A stretch of 14,175 bases of DNA from HyVt-560 sp964577195 (GCA_964577195.1 CAZNYF010000076.1:1-14175), one strand, 5' to 3'; counted from the stretch's first letter, positions 1 to 8,584 are shown. Program-made: numbers and translations. The notes: a model not told the origin generated them from the letters alone.

Positions 1-27
1 CTGACATTAGCGGCCCCGAGGCCATCT

Positions 28-139
28 GAATTGCTGCGAAAATACTCACTGGTACAATAATCCTATTAAGGACTCCTCTTTTATTTTTTGAAACGTCTGA
101 AAATACAACGTCTTATAGCCAACAATGTAGCAGCAATTC
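28..139. repeat. Inverted-repeat pair, possible element remnant
   Basis: A perfect 10-bp inverted repeat, GAATTGCTGC at 28-37 and GCAGCAATTC at 130-139, encloses about 92 bp of AT-rich DNA without a gene. The similarity continues weakly outward (CATCT at 22-27 against a matching AGATG at 142-146, with a small gap). This would fit an old short transposon-like element running from about 10 to 160, but no target-site duplication is visible and the window edge is close. It could also be chance. Confidence 0.25.
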
Positions 140-205
140 ACAAGATGATCCGAGACTGACTTCAAAGATATCCATGAAGTGGGCAAAGGGCGTTCTCAAT
201 TAAAC

Positions 206-240
206 TAGTACTCCAACAATGTTGCTTTGATGGAGTACTA
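206..240 (-). terminator. Hairpin at end of maf-rng-yhdP group, possible terminator
   Basis: A perfect 10-bp inverted repeat (TAGTACTCCA at 206-215, TGGAGTACTA at 231-240) has a 15-nt loop and includes the yhdP stop codon at 238-240. Read on the minus strand, only a weak T-rich stretch (GTTTAATT) follows the stem. It may be a poor intrinsic terminator or an mRNA 3'-end stabilising hairpin. The stem itself is certain; the function is inferred. Confidence 0.5.
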
Positions 241-3200
241 GAATAGCTCTTCTGCGTTTTCTGACACGTCCTGTGCGTAATTTTGCAGCGAATCGATTAC
301 TGGATTATCCCAGCTGCCAGTGACTGAAAAATTTCTAACCACGGTTTTATTGAAATCGACTCCCATACTTTCTGCCAGCTTATCAACCAGAAAAACCAAT
401 GCCCCGGTTTGTGGCCCGGCCAGCAGACCTGCTGCAATGGGTAACGACGATTTAATTTTTGGTGTGACTTCCAATTGTAAGTCATGTCGCTGCGTCAGCA
501 GATTGGTTGATCCTGCAATATCTACATCTACCAGCGGACTGTCGATGCGCATATCTTCCATCACCAAATCTCCGTTACGCAGACTCAGGCCGCCACTCAA
601 TGTATCGAAATACAACCCTTCCTCAGACAGGTCTTTAAAATTTAGTGTCAGCCGACGAGGCAGGTTATTCAAACTCACCAGGCTGATTAGTCGACCTAAC
701 CCTGGCTCAACATTGTTGAGCTTTCCACTCTTGATACTAAGATCCAGATGACCGGATGCTGTTGCAAAATCGGGTGAGAAAAATGCGCCAGGCCAGGAAA
801 TATTGCCGCTCAGATTCCCAAGTCCATCACTTAAATCACTATCCACTCGCAGACTATCAAGCGCATTACCTGTGTTTACTGCTGTCAGCTGGATGGCAAG
901 ATCTGATTGCGATTGACCTTCAAACTCGTTCCATCGCCCATTCAGAATCGCTCGATAATGGTCATTGTTGATTTTAAGATGCTCGATTTTCATCCCGGAC
1001 TTGGTCGGAATTGTTTTGAGATTCAAAGCACCCCAAGTTCGTTCCCCCAAACTGACTGATTCTATTTCAATATTCATGGCAGGGAATCTGGCTGGAGATA
1101 TTGCTGACGTCTGTGTCACAGTTTGATTCCTTGTTGGTGCTTTTTTCGGCCAGTGCAAGAAACGTAGCTCGGCATTCATCTGACGATGAGCGTTCCATTC
1201 ATCGGGAAGATCAAGCTTCCCCGCTAGCTCTTTAGAGTCAATCTCAAAATGCCACCTATGCAGATGCTTTTCGCCGTTCATTTTAGCGTTAGAGACTGCC
1301 AGAGAATCACTGAGGAAAAAGCGCCTAACGTCGAGATCGATCTTCCGCAAATCAAAACCACTGTTCGACTCAGGCTGACGAAGTTTTGCAGAGAGCGCCA
1401 GCCACGGTTGTAATCTTAATTCTGGCCATTTTCCCGTCAGAGCGATGCCCTGCCTAGGCTTCTTTGCAAGCGTGCCTCCGCCAAGCTGCAATATTCCTCG
1501 CTGTAATTTAAGTGCTTTTGACGAGCGAGATGCCTCTGAGGCTACCCTATCAAAATCAGCATCCAGAAAAATTCTATTACCCAACCATAACTTGAGATTC
1601 GGTTGATCCGTCAGTTCATAAACAAGCGACAATTTTCTGCGTATATTTGCTTGTTTTGCAAATTCGTCTGGTAATTGCAGAGCCATACCATATAAATCTG
1701 ATGACACTTTTAAGCTCAGTGCCTTACCATTATTACGGTTTTCCGTTGAGGGGATAGTGAGTTCGCTTTTCCACATACTGCTGCCGGAAGCCACAATTCC
1801 CAAGGGTGTTTTCAGCGCAGGTAACAAAGCGGGGGCAGAAAAATCACCCTGGCTCTCAATCAAGAGATTACGCGCTTTATCTGTACCAATATTGGTTGTA
1901 ATTTGTCCACCACGAAATTTGGCTGTGAGCCCACTGGCGCGGTAGTTGCTTTTACCATTATTAGTATCAAAGGCCACCACACCATTAACCTGTTCAAACT
2001 CCAGATTGTTCCGAGGTAGAGTAAAATGATTGTTTTCCATTGTCACATAGCCATGGAAATCGGGCGTTTCCCGCGGTACAATTTTTTTACTCAGCGGCAG
2101 TTTTAGCGCCAGCTGTAGCTGTGCATTGCCGTGACTTTCAACTGAATCCAGAAAAGCGTCCATATTGCCAACCAGTGGGGACTGACGTAAAAACCCCAGC
2201 AGATCGCTAACATCACCGTGTGCTGCTCCATTGATGTTTAAACGACCGAGAAACAGGTCTTCTATTATGACCTCTACCGGACCAAGCGTTGCATCGAGTA
2301 ATTTCCCATGATTGATATCTGCCTGTAATCGAGCATTATCAAAGCGTACTTTGCCGCGAAGATTGCGTGCATCCGGCCAGTCATTGCGGTAATGAAGCTG
2401 CGCCGCCTCAACATCAAATTTCGCAACCATGCTGGCTTTGTTTGATCGAAAATCCGCACGACTCAATGCACCGTGATAACTGACAATACCATTTTTGGCA
2501 ACACCACTAATCAATGCATGTCTTAGCCAGTTGCGGGCTTTTTTACTGCGCAGCTTGGCGTAAGGGATGTACTTCTTTACTACGCTAGCCTGAAGCTGTG
2601 GCACGATCATTTCAAGATCCAGACGGGGAGCTTTCTTTTTTGCCAGCCCCCTCTTGTCGAGTACCAGCTGCAATGTGCCTGTGGAGGAAAAATCCTCATT
2701 CATCAGCTTTAACCGGTCGAGTGAGACCTTGAAATTCTCCTCTGATTGCTGCCAGGCAATATCCGTCTGTAAACTATCCAGACTGATATCGTGACCGAAA
2801 ATTTTGCGGCTGTCGAAGTCAACCACGGCATTAGAGATTATTGCGTCACCACCTTGTTGATCAAATGAAATACTGCCAGATACAGCACTTGCACCGGGAA
2901 CTAACTGAGCTGCTTGCCAACTAAAATCTTCTACTGCGGCAGCAAGCCTGTAGCCCGATAGTGCGCCATTGGTGGTGGTGGTTTTAAAATCAAAATCAAC
3001 TAACTCACCCTGCGGGTTCGTATCGAGTAACAATTTAGCCCAACGACCTTGATATGCAGGTGATAGCGCAGCCAGACGTAATAGCTCACCACTATCAAGC
3101 AGATCTATATGCCCAGACCAAGTACTCTGGCTGGTTGCATCCACTGTCCATTCATCAATAACTTTTTGATAGGCGAGGCTCAGACCATTAGAAGGCCAAT

Positions 3201-4188
3201 GTCGTCTCGCTGTGACGATATCCATCTGGTCAAGATCGAGCTGCCAATCGTTCAATTTTCCACGCAAGCTGAGGTTGGCTCCAATTTGATCAACAAATTC
3301 ATACCGCCCCGCCGCACCAGAACCTTCATCGCCATCAAAACGTAAATGGTGAGCATCAAACTCACCGGTCATGACCAGACCCGCTGATTCAGTCCAGTCA
3401 CCCCATAATTCAAGATTAAGTTCGCCAGCGCTCACTGTAGGTAACGGTTTTGGCAGGGTAAAAGGAATCCCCTGAACATCAATAGACTCACCCTTTAAAT
3501 ACACTTCTGTCTGCCATGCACGCATGTCTTCAATGGGGCCTTTGGTTTTGGCGATCAGGTGAACTTGTTCACCGAGGCTCTGCGGCAGGTTGATATGAGA
3601 ATCAATGAGCAGAGAGTTGTTAGTGATTTGTAGATCGAGTTGCTCCGCATCAAATGCAAATTTTTGGTTTAGCAGCTGATCATTCCAGAGCACATGAATA
3701 TCGCGGAGATTAAGGGTGAGTCCTGCAAGCTTTTGTAACGAAGCGGTCTGCAACTTAGCATTTTCCTCACGCGCAAACTCGAAGCCTCGAAACAGTAACT
3801 GGCCTTCTTTGGTACGCACTATTTCAATTTGGCTGCCACGTAGAATTAGAATTTCGGGTACAAAACGTCCTTGCACGAGACTCTTCCAAGGATCGATTTT
3901 CAGCCGGATTCGATCAAATTTTGCTATGGGTTCGCCTTTGTCCAGATCTCCGATTACCACGTTGTTCAGTTTGATCAGGGGTTTGATGCCCGCCCAGCTA
4001 GCTTCAATATTGCCCAGACTCACGGGGTAGTGGATGATCTCTTCCATTTGCTCGGCGATTACATCGCTAAACTCATTCGCAAAGGGTAGTACCAGTCGTG
4101 ATAATGACAGCAGCACCGCCAGCACAATCACCACCTCGGACAGCAAGGCCCAGCTCAAGGAAGCACTATGGGTGAGGATCAATTTCAT
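238..4188 (-). CDS. yhdP: YhdP family AsmA-like envelope transport protein
   Basis: YhdP is a very large inner-membrane-anchored periplasmic protein. In E. coli it acts with TamB and YdbH in moving phospholipid toward the outer membrane. The product is 1316 aa, close to the usual 1270 or so. It shows one N-terminal membrane anchor at about residues 12-36, then a long beta-rich periplasmic region of the DUF3971 type. The AsmA-like C-terminal part ends (about 1231-1316) in the characteristic block with AAGLLAGPQTGALVFLVDKL and the VTGSWDNP motif. The ATG at 4186-4188 is the only good start: the frame is open upstream only to the rng stop, with no other ATG, GTG or TTG. No Shine-Dalgarno is seen apart from an AGG touching the ATG. 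It lies 39 nt after rng, the usual order in gammaproteobacteria. No tldD, which often follows, is visible in the 237 bp downstream. Confidence 0.93.
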   Translation of the reverse strand: MKLILTHSASLSWALLSEVVIVLAVLLSLSRLVLPFANEFSDVIAEQMEEIIHYPVSLGNIEASWAGIKPLIKLNNVVIGDLDKGEPIAKFDRIRLKIDPWKSLVQGRFVPEILILRGSQIEIVRTKEGQLLFRGFEFAREENAKLQTASLQKLAGLTLNLRDIHVLWNDQLLNQKFAFDAEQLDLQITNNSLLIDSHINLPQSLGEQVHLIAKTKGPIEDMRAWQTEVYLKGESIDVQGIPFTLPKPLPTVSAGELNLELWGDWTESAGLVMTGEFDAHHLRFDGDEGSGAAGRYEFVDQIGANLSLRGKLNDWQLDLDQMDIVTARRHWPSNGLSLAYQKVIDEWTVDATSQSTWSGHIDLLDSGELLRLAALSPAYQGRWAKLLLDTNPQGELVDFDFKTTTTNGALSGYRLAAAVEDFSWQAAQLVPGASAVSGSISFDQQGGDAIISNAVVDFDSRKIFGHDISLDSLQTDIAWQQSEENFKVSLDRLKLMNEDFSSTGTLQLVLDKRGLAKKKAPRLDLEMIVPQLQASVVKKYIPYAKLRSKKARNWLRHALISGVAKNGIVSYHGALSRADFRSNKASMVAKFDVEAAQLHYRNDWPDARNLRGKVRFDNARLQADINHGKLLDATLGPVEVIIEDLFLGRLNINGAAHGDVSDLLGFLRQSPLVGNMDAFLDSVESHGNAQLQLALKLPLSKKIVPRETPDFHGYVTMENNHFTLPRNNLEFEQVNGVVAFDTNNGKSNYRASGLTAKFRGGQITTNIGTDKARNLLIESQGDFSAPALLPALKTPLGIVASGSSMWKSELTIPSTENRNNGKALSLKVSSDLYGMALQLPDEFAKQANIRRKLSLVYELTDQPNLKLWLGNRIFLDADFDRVASEASRSSKALKLQRGILQLGGGTLAKKPRQGIALTGKWPELRLQPWLALSAKLRQPESNSGFDLRKIDLDVRRFFLSDSLAVSNAKMNGEKHLHRWHFEIDSKELAGKLDLPDEWNAHRQMNAELRFLHWPKKAPTRNQTVTQTSAISPARFPAMNIEIESVSLGERTWGALNLKTIPTKSGMKIEHLKINNDHYRAILNGRWNEFEGQSQSDLAIQLTAVNTGNALDSLRVDSDLSDGLGNLSGNISWPGAFFSPDFATASGHLDLSIKSGKLNNVEPGLGRLISLVSLNNLPRRLTLNFKDLSEEGLYFDTLSGGLSLRNGDLVMEDMRIDSPLVDVDIAGSTNLLTQRHDLQLEVTPKIKSSLPIAAGLLAGPQTGALVFLVDKLAESMGVDFNKTVVRNFSVTGSWDNPVIDSLQNYAQDVSENAEELF

Positions 4189-4227
4189 CCTGAAGGAGGA
4201 CTTAGAGTGCAGTGAACGAGGTATGCA

Positions 4228-5694
4228 CTAGACAGGCACAACATCGAACTGATCTTGGTGATACTGGGTTTCGACCTGATATTTGATCGGTAAATCAATG
4301 AATTGCTGTAATTCAGCCAAACTGGCTGATTCCTCATCCAGTAACAAATCCACGATTTCCTGAGAAACCAACAACAGCAGTTCACTCACATCGAATTGGC
4401 GCGCTTCGCGTAAAATTTCCCGAAACAATTCATAGCAGGCAGTTTCTGCAGTTTTAACGTAACCCCTGCCCTTACATACGGAACAGGATTCGCAAAGGAC
4501 GTGCTCCAGACTTTCGCGGGTACGTTTGCGTGTCATTTCCACCAAGCCCAGCGATGACAGCTCACACACCTGACAGCGCGCATGATCTTTATCCAGATAT
4601 CGTCCCAACGCACGCAATACATGCTGACGATGCTCTGGCTCGTTCATATCAATAAAATCAATAATGATAATACCGCCTAGATTTCTCAGGCGTAACTGTC
4701 TGGCGATAGACTGAGCCGCTTCAAGGTTCGTCTTAAAAATCGTTTCTTCGAGGTTTCTAGAACCGACAAAGCCACCGGTATTCACGTCGATAGTGGTCAT
4801 CGATTCGGTTTGATCAAACACCAAATGCCCACCAGATTTAAGCATAACCTTGCGTTTCAACGCCTTGAGAATCTCATCTTCAACATTGTAAAAATCAAAT
4901 AGTGGACGCTCACCCGAATAATGCTCCAACCGATTCACCATTTCTGGCACATAAGCCTCGGCAAACTCAAGCACATCTCGAAACGACTCACCTGAATCAA
5001 TTTTGACACCTTCGCAATCGCTGCCAACCATATCTCTAAGGGTACGTTTTGCCAGGGGCAAATCGGAGTACACGCACTGACCCGGTTTTGCGGTTTGTTC
5101 GCGCTCAATCAACTTAGCCCAGACGCGATCCAGAAACGCCATGTCGTGAATCAAGTCTTCATCAGGCACGCCCTCAGCGGCTGTTCTGAGGATGTATCCC
5201 TGAGATTTCTCACCGCGTTGATCCTGTACAAGTTGACGTAATCGCTCGCGCTCGGCGCTATCTTCAATGCGCGTCGAAACGCCAATAGAGCCGCCATATG
5301 GCATCAGCACCAGATAACGCGAAGGAATAGTGACGTGGGTTGTGAGCCGCGCGCCTTTAGTGCCAAGCGGATCTTTCACCACCTGAACCAGCAGCTTTTG
5401 TCCTTCCTGTAAAAGACTGTTAATTGGCAGTGGCTGATCCAGCTCCGCGCGTTCTTCACGCGTCGCCGGAATCACATCAGATGCATGTAAAAAGGCAGCA
5501 CGATCCAAACCTATTTCGACAAATGCCGCTTCCATCCCGGGTAATACCCGACAGACTTTACCCATGTAAACATTGCCAACAATACCTCGGCTGCGCGTAC
5601 GTTCAATCGCAACTTCTTGCAACATACCCGCTTCAACAAACGCAACACGGGTTTCTTGTGGCGTTACATTAATCAAAATCTCAGTGCTACTCAT
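4228..5694 (-). CDS. rng: Ribonuclease G
   Basis: RNase G is an endoribonuclease of the RNase E/G family. It matures the 5' end of 16S rRNA and cleaves AU-rich single-stranded RNA. At 488 aa the protein matches E. coli Rng and lacks the long C-terminal scaffold of RNase E. An S1-like RNA-binding domain spans about 38-120. The catalytic magnesium-binding aspartates are D303 (in TTIDVNTGGFVG) and D346 (in IIIIDFIDM). The zinc-link cysteines lie in CESCSVCKGRG, with C404 and C407 the expected pair and C401 an extra one. The ATG overlaps the maf stop by one base (TAATG), with GGGAG about 9 nt upstream as the ribosome binding site. This suggests translational coupling to maf. Confidence 0.97.
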   Translation of the reverse strand: MSSTEILINVTPQETRVAFVEAGMLQEVAIERTRSRGIVGNVYMGKVCRVLPGMEAAFVEIGLDRAAFLHASDVIPATREERAELDQPLPINSLLQEGQKLLVQVVKDPLGTKGARLTTHVTIPSRYLVLMPYGGSIGVSTRIEDSAERERLRQLVQDQRGEKSQGYILRTAAEGVPDEDLIHDMAFLDRVWAKLIEREQTAKPGQCVYSDLPLAKRTLRDMVGSDCEGVKIDSGESFRDVLEFAEAYVPEMVNRLEHYSGERPLFDFYNVEDEILKALKRKVMLKSGGHLVFDQTESMTTIDVNTGGFVGSRNLEETIFKTNLEAAQSIARQLRLRNLGGIIIIDFIDMNEPEHRQHVLRALGRYLDKDHARCQVCELSSLGLVEMTRKRTRESLEHVLCESCSVCKGRGYVKTAETACYELFREILREARQFDVSELLLLVSQEIVDLLLDEESASLAELQQFIDLPIKYQVETQYHQDQFDVVPV

Positions 5695-6287
5695 TATGAT
5701 CTACTCCCGTGGTGTAGCACCGGAATACTAAAGTCCTTTAGCATTACAGCAGTTTCGAATAGTGGCAGCCCCATAATCGCCGAGTAACTGCCTGTAATTT
5801 TCTCTATAAACACCGAACCAATGCCCTGAATGGCATAAGCGCCTGCTTTACCCTGTGGCTCGCCACTTTGCCAATAATGTGTAATATCAGAATTACTCAA
5901 TAAGCGAAAACTCACTTCTGATGACACCACAGTGGAAGCAACTTTGTCATCCCTCTGTAGTGCGATACCGGTGTGCACAAAATGAGACCGGCCTGAGAGT
6001 TTTTTTAGAATTGTCATTGCATCATCAAAATTAGCTGGCTTACCAATAATTTCCCCATCCAGATCAATACTCGTATCTGAACCGATCACCACTACTTTCT
6101 CGTACAAGCCAGCAACCGCAGCCGCTTTCTCAATTGCCAAGCGTAAGACAAAATCTTGAGCCGATTCGTTCAACTTCGCTGTTTCATCAATATCAGCAGG
6201 TACAACCAACGGTTGCAAACCAATTTGCTGTAATAATTCCAGCCGCCGTGGTGAAGCAGAAGCCAAAATCAATGGAGGATCCGACAT
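5694..6287 (-). CDS. maf: Maf-type nucleoside triphosphate pyrophosphatase
   Basis: Maf proteins hydrolyse non-canonical or methylated nucleoside triphosphates (dTTP/UTP in the YhdE type) to the monophosphate and pyrophosphate, and are also linked to division arrest. The 197-aa product opens with the signature LASASPRRLELL (8-19). It carries IGSDTSIDLDGEIIGKP (68-84), with the presumed catalytic D71 and K83, and GKAGAYAIQG (146-155) near the C-terminus. Its place directly before rng matches the YhdE (dTTP/UTP) branch rather than YceF, but I cannot prove substrate from sequence alone. The ATG at 6285-6287 has GGAT/GAGG-like purines (ATAAGCGAGGCATA) just upstream. It is the first minus-strand gene after the plus-strand island, so it probably has its own promoter. 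Confidence 0.95.
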   Translation of the reverse strand: MSDPPLILASASPRRLELLQQIGLQPLVVPADIDETAKLNESAQDFVLRLAIEKAAAVAGLYEKVVVIGSDTSIDLDGEIIGKPANFDDAMTILKKLSGRSHFVHTGIALQRDDKVASTVVSSEVSFRLLSNSDITHYWQSGEPQGKAGAYAIQGIGSVFIEKITGSYSAIMGLPLFETAVMLKDFSIPVLHHGSRS

Positions 6288-6336
6288 TATGCCTCGCTTA
6301 TTCTGAACGGAATCTGAAGAACTTAGTGGTGGGTCT

Positions 6337-6342
6337 ATTGTA
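6337..6342 (-). promoter_or_regulatory. Candidate -10 box for maf-rng-yhdP
   Basis: On the minus strand this reads TACAAT, about 50 nt before the maf ATG. No good -35 hexamer lies 16-18 nt upstream, so support is weak. A promoter is expected near here because maf is cut off from rlmH by oppositely oriented genes. Confidence 0.25.
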
Positions 6343-6424
6343 GCTTAATTTCGGGAGATCAGTAGCTTACGAAACTTATCAGCCACAACTCTACATTCGC
6401 CATTCTTGCTCATTACAATAACCT

Positions 6425-6647
6425 TGAACCTAAAAACCGCAGTTGGGCGCGGAAAAGACGCGTAAGATCACAGCTCTCTTGCATCCTGCAACCGCTGTAT
6501 TAGTGCATCCATGCACGTCATTGGCGTACATGGTGAATCAGAAAAACGCATGATCACCTGATTGGTGATAAGCGGTTTTTTCTGGTTTGCCAGGTTCGTC
6601 AATAGCTTGCGTGGACTTGCGCGATCCAACAGCGGTTTTTAGGTTGA
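6425..6647. mobile_element. MITE-like element A (non-coding, inverted repeats)
   Basis: A perfect 14-bp terminal inverted repeat, AACCTAAAAACCGC at 6427-6440 and GCGGTTTTTAGGTT at 6632-6645, bounds about 219 bp. The repeat continues imperfectly inward for about 25 more bases (GTTGG, CGCG, ACGC and AAG are shared). Flanking TGA copies (6425-6427 and 6645-6647) could be a 3-bp target duplication. Inside are three hairpins: TTGCA/TGCAA (6479-6491), GTGCAT/ATGCAC (6503-6516) and ATCACC/GGTGAT (6553-6569). No open frame of note is present. The layout is that of a miniature inverted-repeat element mobilised in trans. The parent transposase family is not identified. Confidence 0.72.
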
Positions 6648-6754
6648 GTAGCTCTAACGGTTAAAAGCGTGTTAAAACGATATCTCGCCCTCTGAGAGCT
6701 TCAAATAATACCGGCGAGTAAGCAGAGTCCATACTTACCAGGAAATACATCATT

Positions 6755-8014
6755 ATGTTGGAAAAACTTGAAAACTGGTTACTCGAATTTGGTCCTGAAC
6801 TCAGCGGCTCTGACGCCAGTTCATCATTCGATATATCCGCCGCCATTGCCATTTTAGGCACGCTTGTCCTGAGTGTAATCTCCGCATATTTGGCAAAACA
6901 CTTCCTTGTACCAGCGCTCAGCTACTTTATCGCTAAATTCAACACAAAATGGAAGGATACCGCGCTACGCCAAAAACTCTTACAGCGATTAACATATCTG
7001 GCCCCTGCGCTCGTATTATATCTTCTTCTGCCACTCTCACTGCAAGGTTATGAGTTACTTGGCAAGCTCATCAAAAGCGGCCTGGTAATTTATATAGTCA
7101 TCGTTTTGATGCTCGTGATCGATGCCTTTCTAAATACCGTTGAGGATATTTACAAAAGCCGCAAAAAAGCCAATAGAGTGCCCATTAAAAGCTTTATTCA
7201 AGCGATAAAAATAGTCGTGTATTTCATCACAATCATTTTTGTTATTTCTATTCTCCTCAACAAAACACCCGTTTATTTGCTCAGTGGTATTGGTGCATTG
7301 GCTGCGGTCATGATGTTAGTGTTTCGTGATTCACTATTGGGCTTTGTAGCGGGAATTCAGCTAGCTGCCAATAAAATGGTCGCGGTAGGCGATTGGATTG
7401 AAATGCCAAAATACGGGGCAGATGGTGATGTGCTAGAAGTCGCACTGACAACGGTTAAAGTGCAAAACTGGGATAAAACAATCACTACCATTCCAACCTA
7501 CGCCTTGATCAGTGAATCCTTCAAAAACTGGCGGGGTATGGCAGAGTCTGATGGTAGACGTATCAAACGCGCACTACATATTGATATGAATAGTATTAAA
7601 TTCTGCGATGAAAAGATGCTATCGCGTTTTGAAAAAATTCAATATATCGCTGAATACATTGAGGAAAAGAAAAAGCAGTTACAAACCTTTAACCAGTCAA
7701 CGAATGTTGATCACTCCAGTCTTGCCAATGGTCGACGTTTGACCAATGTCGGTACATTTCGGGCTTATATAGAAGCCTATTTGAGCCACCATCCGATGAT
7801 AAACAAGGAAATGACTTTCCTTGTTCGACAACTCACTTCCACACAACATGGCTTGCCGATTGAAGTGTATGTGTTTAGTAAAGACAAGGCCTGGGAAAAC
7901 TATGAAAGCATTCAAGCGGACATTTTTGATCACCTTTTAGCCGTGTTAACAGAGTTTGATCTGCGAATTTACCAGAACCCCACAGGTGCAGATTTTCGTC
8001 ACTTGGCTCTTTAA
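6755..8014 (+). CDS. ybdG: YbdG-type miniconductance mechanosensitive channel
   Basis: This is an MscS-superfamily channel of the YbdG (MscM) branch, which opens under membrane tension and contributes to osmotic adaptation. It has 419 aa, close to 415 in E. coli YbdG. Hydrophobic segments lie at about 27-50, 78-97, 108-128, 146-168 and 172-200. The last is the pore helix with LSGIGALAAVMM followed by VFRDSLLGFVAGIQL. The MscS beta domain follows (about 205-265: VGDWIEMPKYGADGDV, VQNWDKTITTIPTYALIS). Then comes the YbdG-specific extended cytoplasmic part with RRIKRALHIDMNSIKFC (268-284) and LTNVGTFRAYIEAYL (329-343). AGGA lies 11 nt before the ATG. The gene opposes its housekeeping neighbours and starts about 110 bp after element A, so it may depend on its own promoter, which I could not locate convincingly. 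Confidence 0.93.
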   Translation: MLEKLENWLLEFGPELSGSDASSSFDISAAIAILGTLVLSVISAYLAKHFLVPALSYFIAKFNTKWKDTALRQKLLQRLTYLAPALVLYLLLPLSLQGYELLGKLIKSGLVIYIVIVLMLVIDAFLNTVEDIYKSRKKANRVPIKSFIQAIKIVVYFITIIFVISILLNKTPVYLLSGIGALAAVMMLVFRDSLLGFVAGIQLAANKMVAVGDWIEMPKYGADGDVLEVALTTVKVQNWDKTITTIPTYALISESFKNWRGMAESDGRRIKRALHIDMNSIKFCDEKMLSRFEKIQYIAEYIEEKKKQLQTFNQSTNVDHSSLANGRRLTNVGTFRAYIEAYLSHHPMINKEMTFLVRQLTSTQHGLPIEVYVFSKDKAWENYESIQADIFDHLLAVLTEFDLRIYQNPTGADFRHLAL

Positions 8015-8098
8015 TGACACCCTATTTTTACAGAGGGTTATCATGTGAGTCGCCGTATTGAGTAGCTAGAACATTAATTTAAGAACGGAATTAAACTT

Positions 8099-8353
8099 GT
8101 GAATAATTTTATTTGGACATCGATCATTGCCTCAGTTGTTTTGACTGTCGTGTTGAATATTCTACCGCTATTGTTCCCCAATGCAGCGGCCAAGGCGCAG
8201 CGAAAACTAGAAGACAATGCCAAGCGCGCTATTGAGCAACACGAAGATGGAGACCGGCCACGGGTTAAAGTTTTCTTTCCATGGAAGGTGATGATTATTA
8301 TTTCACTAGTACTGACGGTATTGGTTAATCTTGTTGGACTATTCTCAAACTGA
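8099..8353 (+). CDS. Small two-helix membrane protein, unknown function
   Basis: I do not recognise this 84-aa product. It begins with GTG (8099-8101) and has only a weak upstream GGA. Two hydrophobic helices (about 5-26 and 62-82) flank a charged, lysine/arginine/glutamate-rich linker (about 32-57), probably cytoplasmic. The two helices resemble each other: SVVLTVVLNILPLLF and SLVLTVLVNLVGLFS share S, V, L, T, V, N and L at matching positions, which suggests an internal duplication. It lies 84 nt after the channel gene on the same strand and could be co-transcribed with it. That it is a real gene is inferred from its hydrophobic pattern and placement, not from a known family. Confidence 0.65.
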   Translation: MNNFIWTSIIASVVLTVVLNILPLLFPNAAAKAQRKLEDNAKRAIEQHEDGDRPRVKVFFPWKVMIIISLVLTVLVNLVGLFSN

Positions 8354-8498
8354 TTTAGCCATTTCGCGATATTTGGACTGGGTTCGGCAATCCGGGAGGA
8401 CACCACTGAGAATTACTCTGGGATCAAACCATATTTTGCCAAAAATATTTACTTATTTTCTATTTTTTTAAGTCTGTCGCGTATGGATACTTTTGCAA

Positions 8499-8548
8499 AG
8501 GAACTGGTTTTTCACAATCCAAATGGACTAAAATCCGGTCCTTTTTTT
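8499..8548 (+). terminator. Intrinsic terminator or attenuator ahead of DUF3817 gene
   Basis: AGGAACTGG (8499-8507) pairs with CCGGTCCT (8535-8542), giving eight pairs with one bulged A and one G-U. A smaller TCCA/TGGA stem lies in the loop, and seven T residues follow (8542-8548). This is the best terminator in the window. It sits 145 nt after the two-helix gene and only 36 nt before the next start codon. It could end the upstream transcript or act as an attenuator in the leader of the next gene. Confidence 0.7.
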
Positions 8549-8584
8549 CTCATTTTTTGTTTCAACAAATCAGGTGATTAATTT

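Noticed and set aside
320..4231. Several plus-strand frames of 60-143 codons opposite yhdP
   Set aside because: They lie antisense to a well-supported gene, have low-complexity arginine/serine-rich translations and no ribosome binding sites.
8018..8042. Hairpin ACCCT/AGGGT after ybdG as a terminator
   Set aside because: Only five pairs, AT-rich loop and no T run after it; the two-helix gene follows shortly on the same strand.
8376..8395. tRNA-like T-arm sequence (GGTTCGGCAATCC)
   Set aside because: The flanking bases do not pair as a T stem and no acceptor, D or anticodon arm can be found around it.
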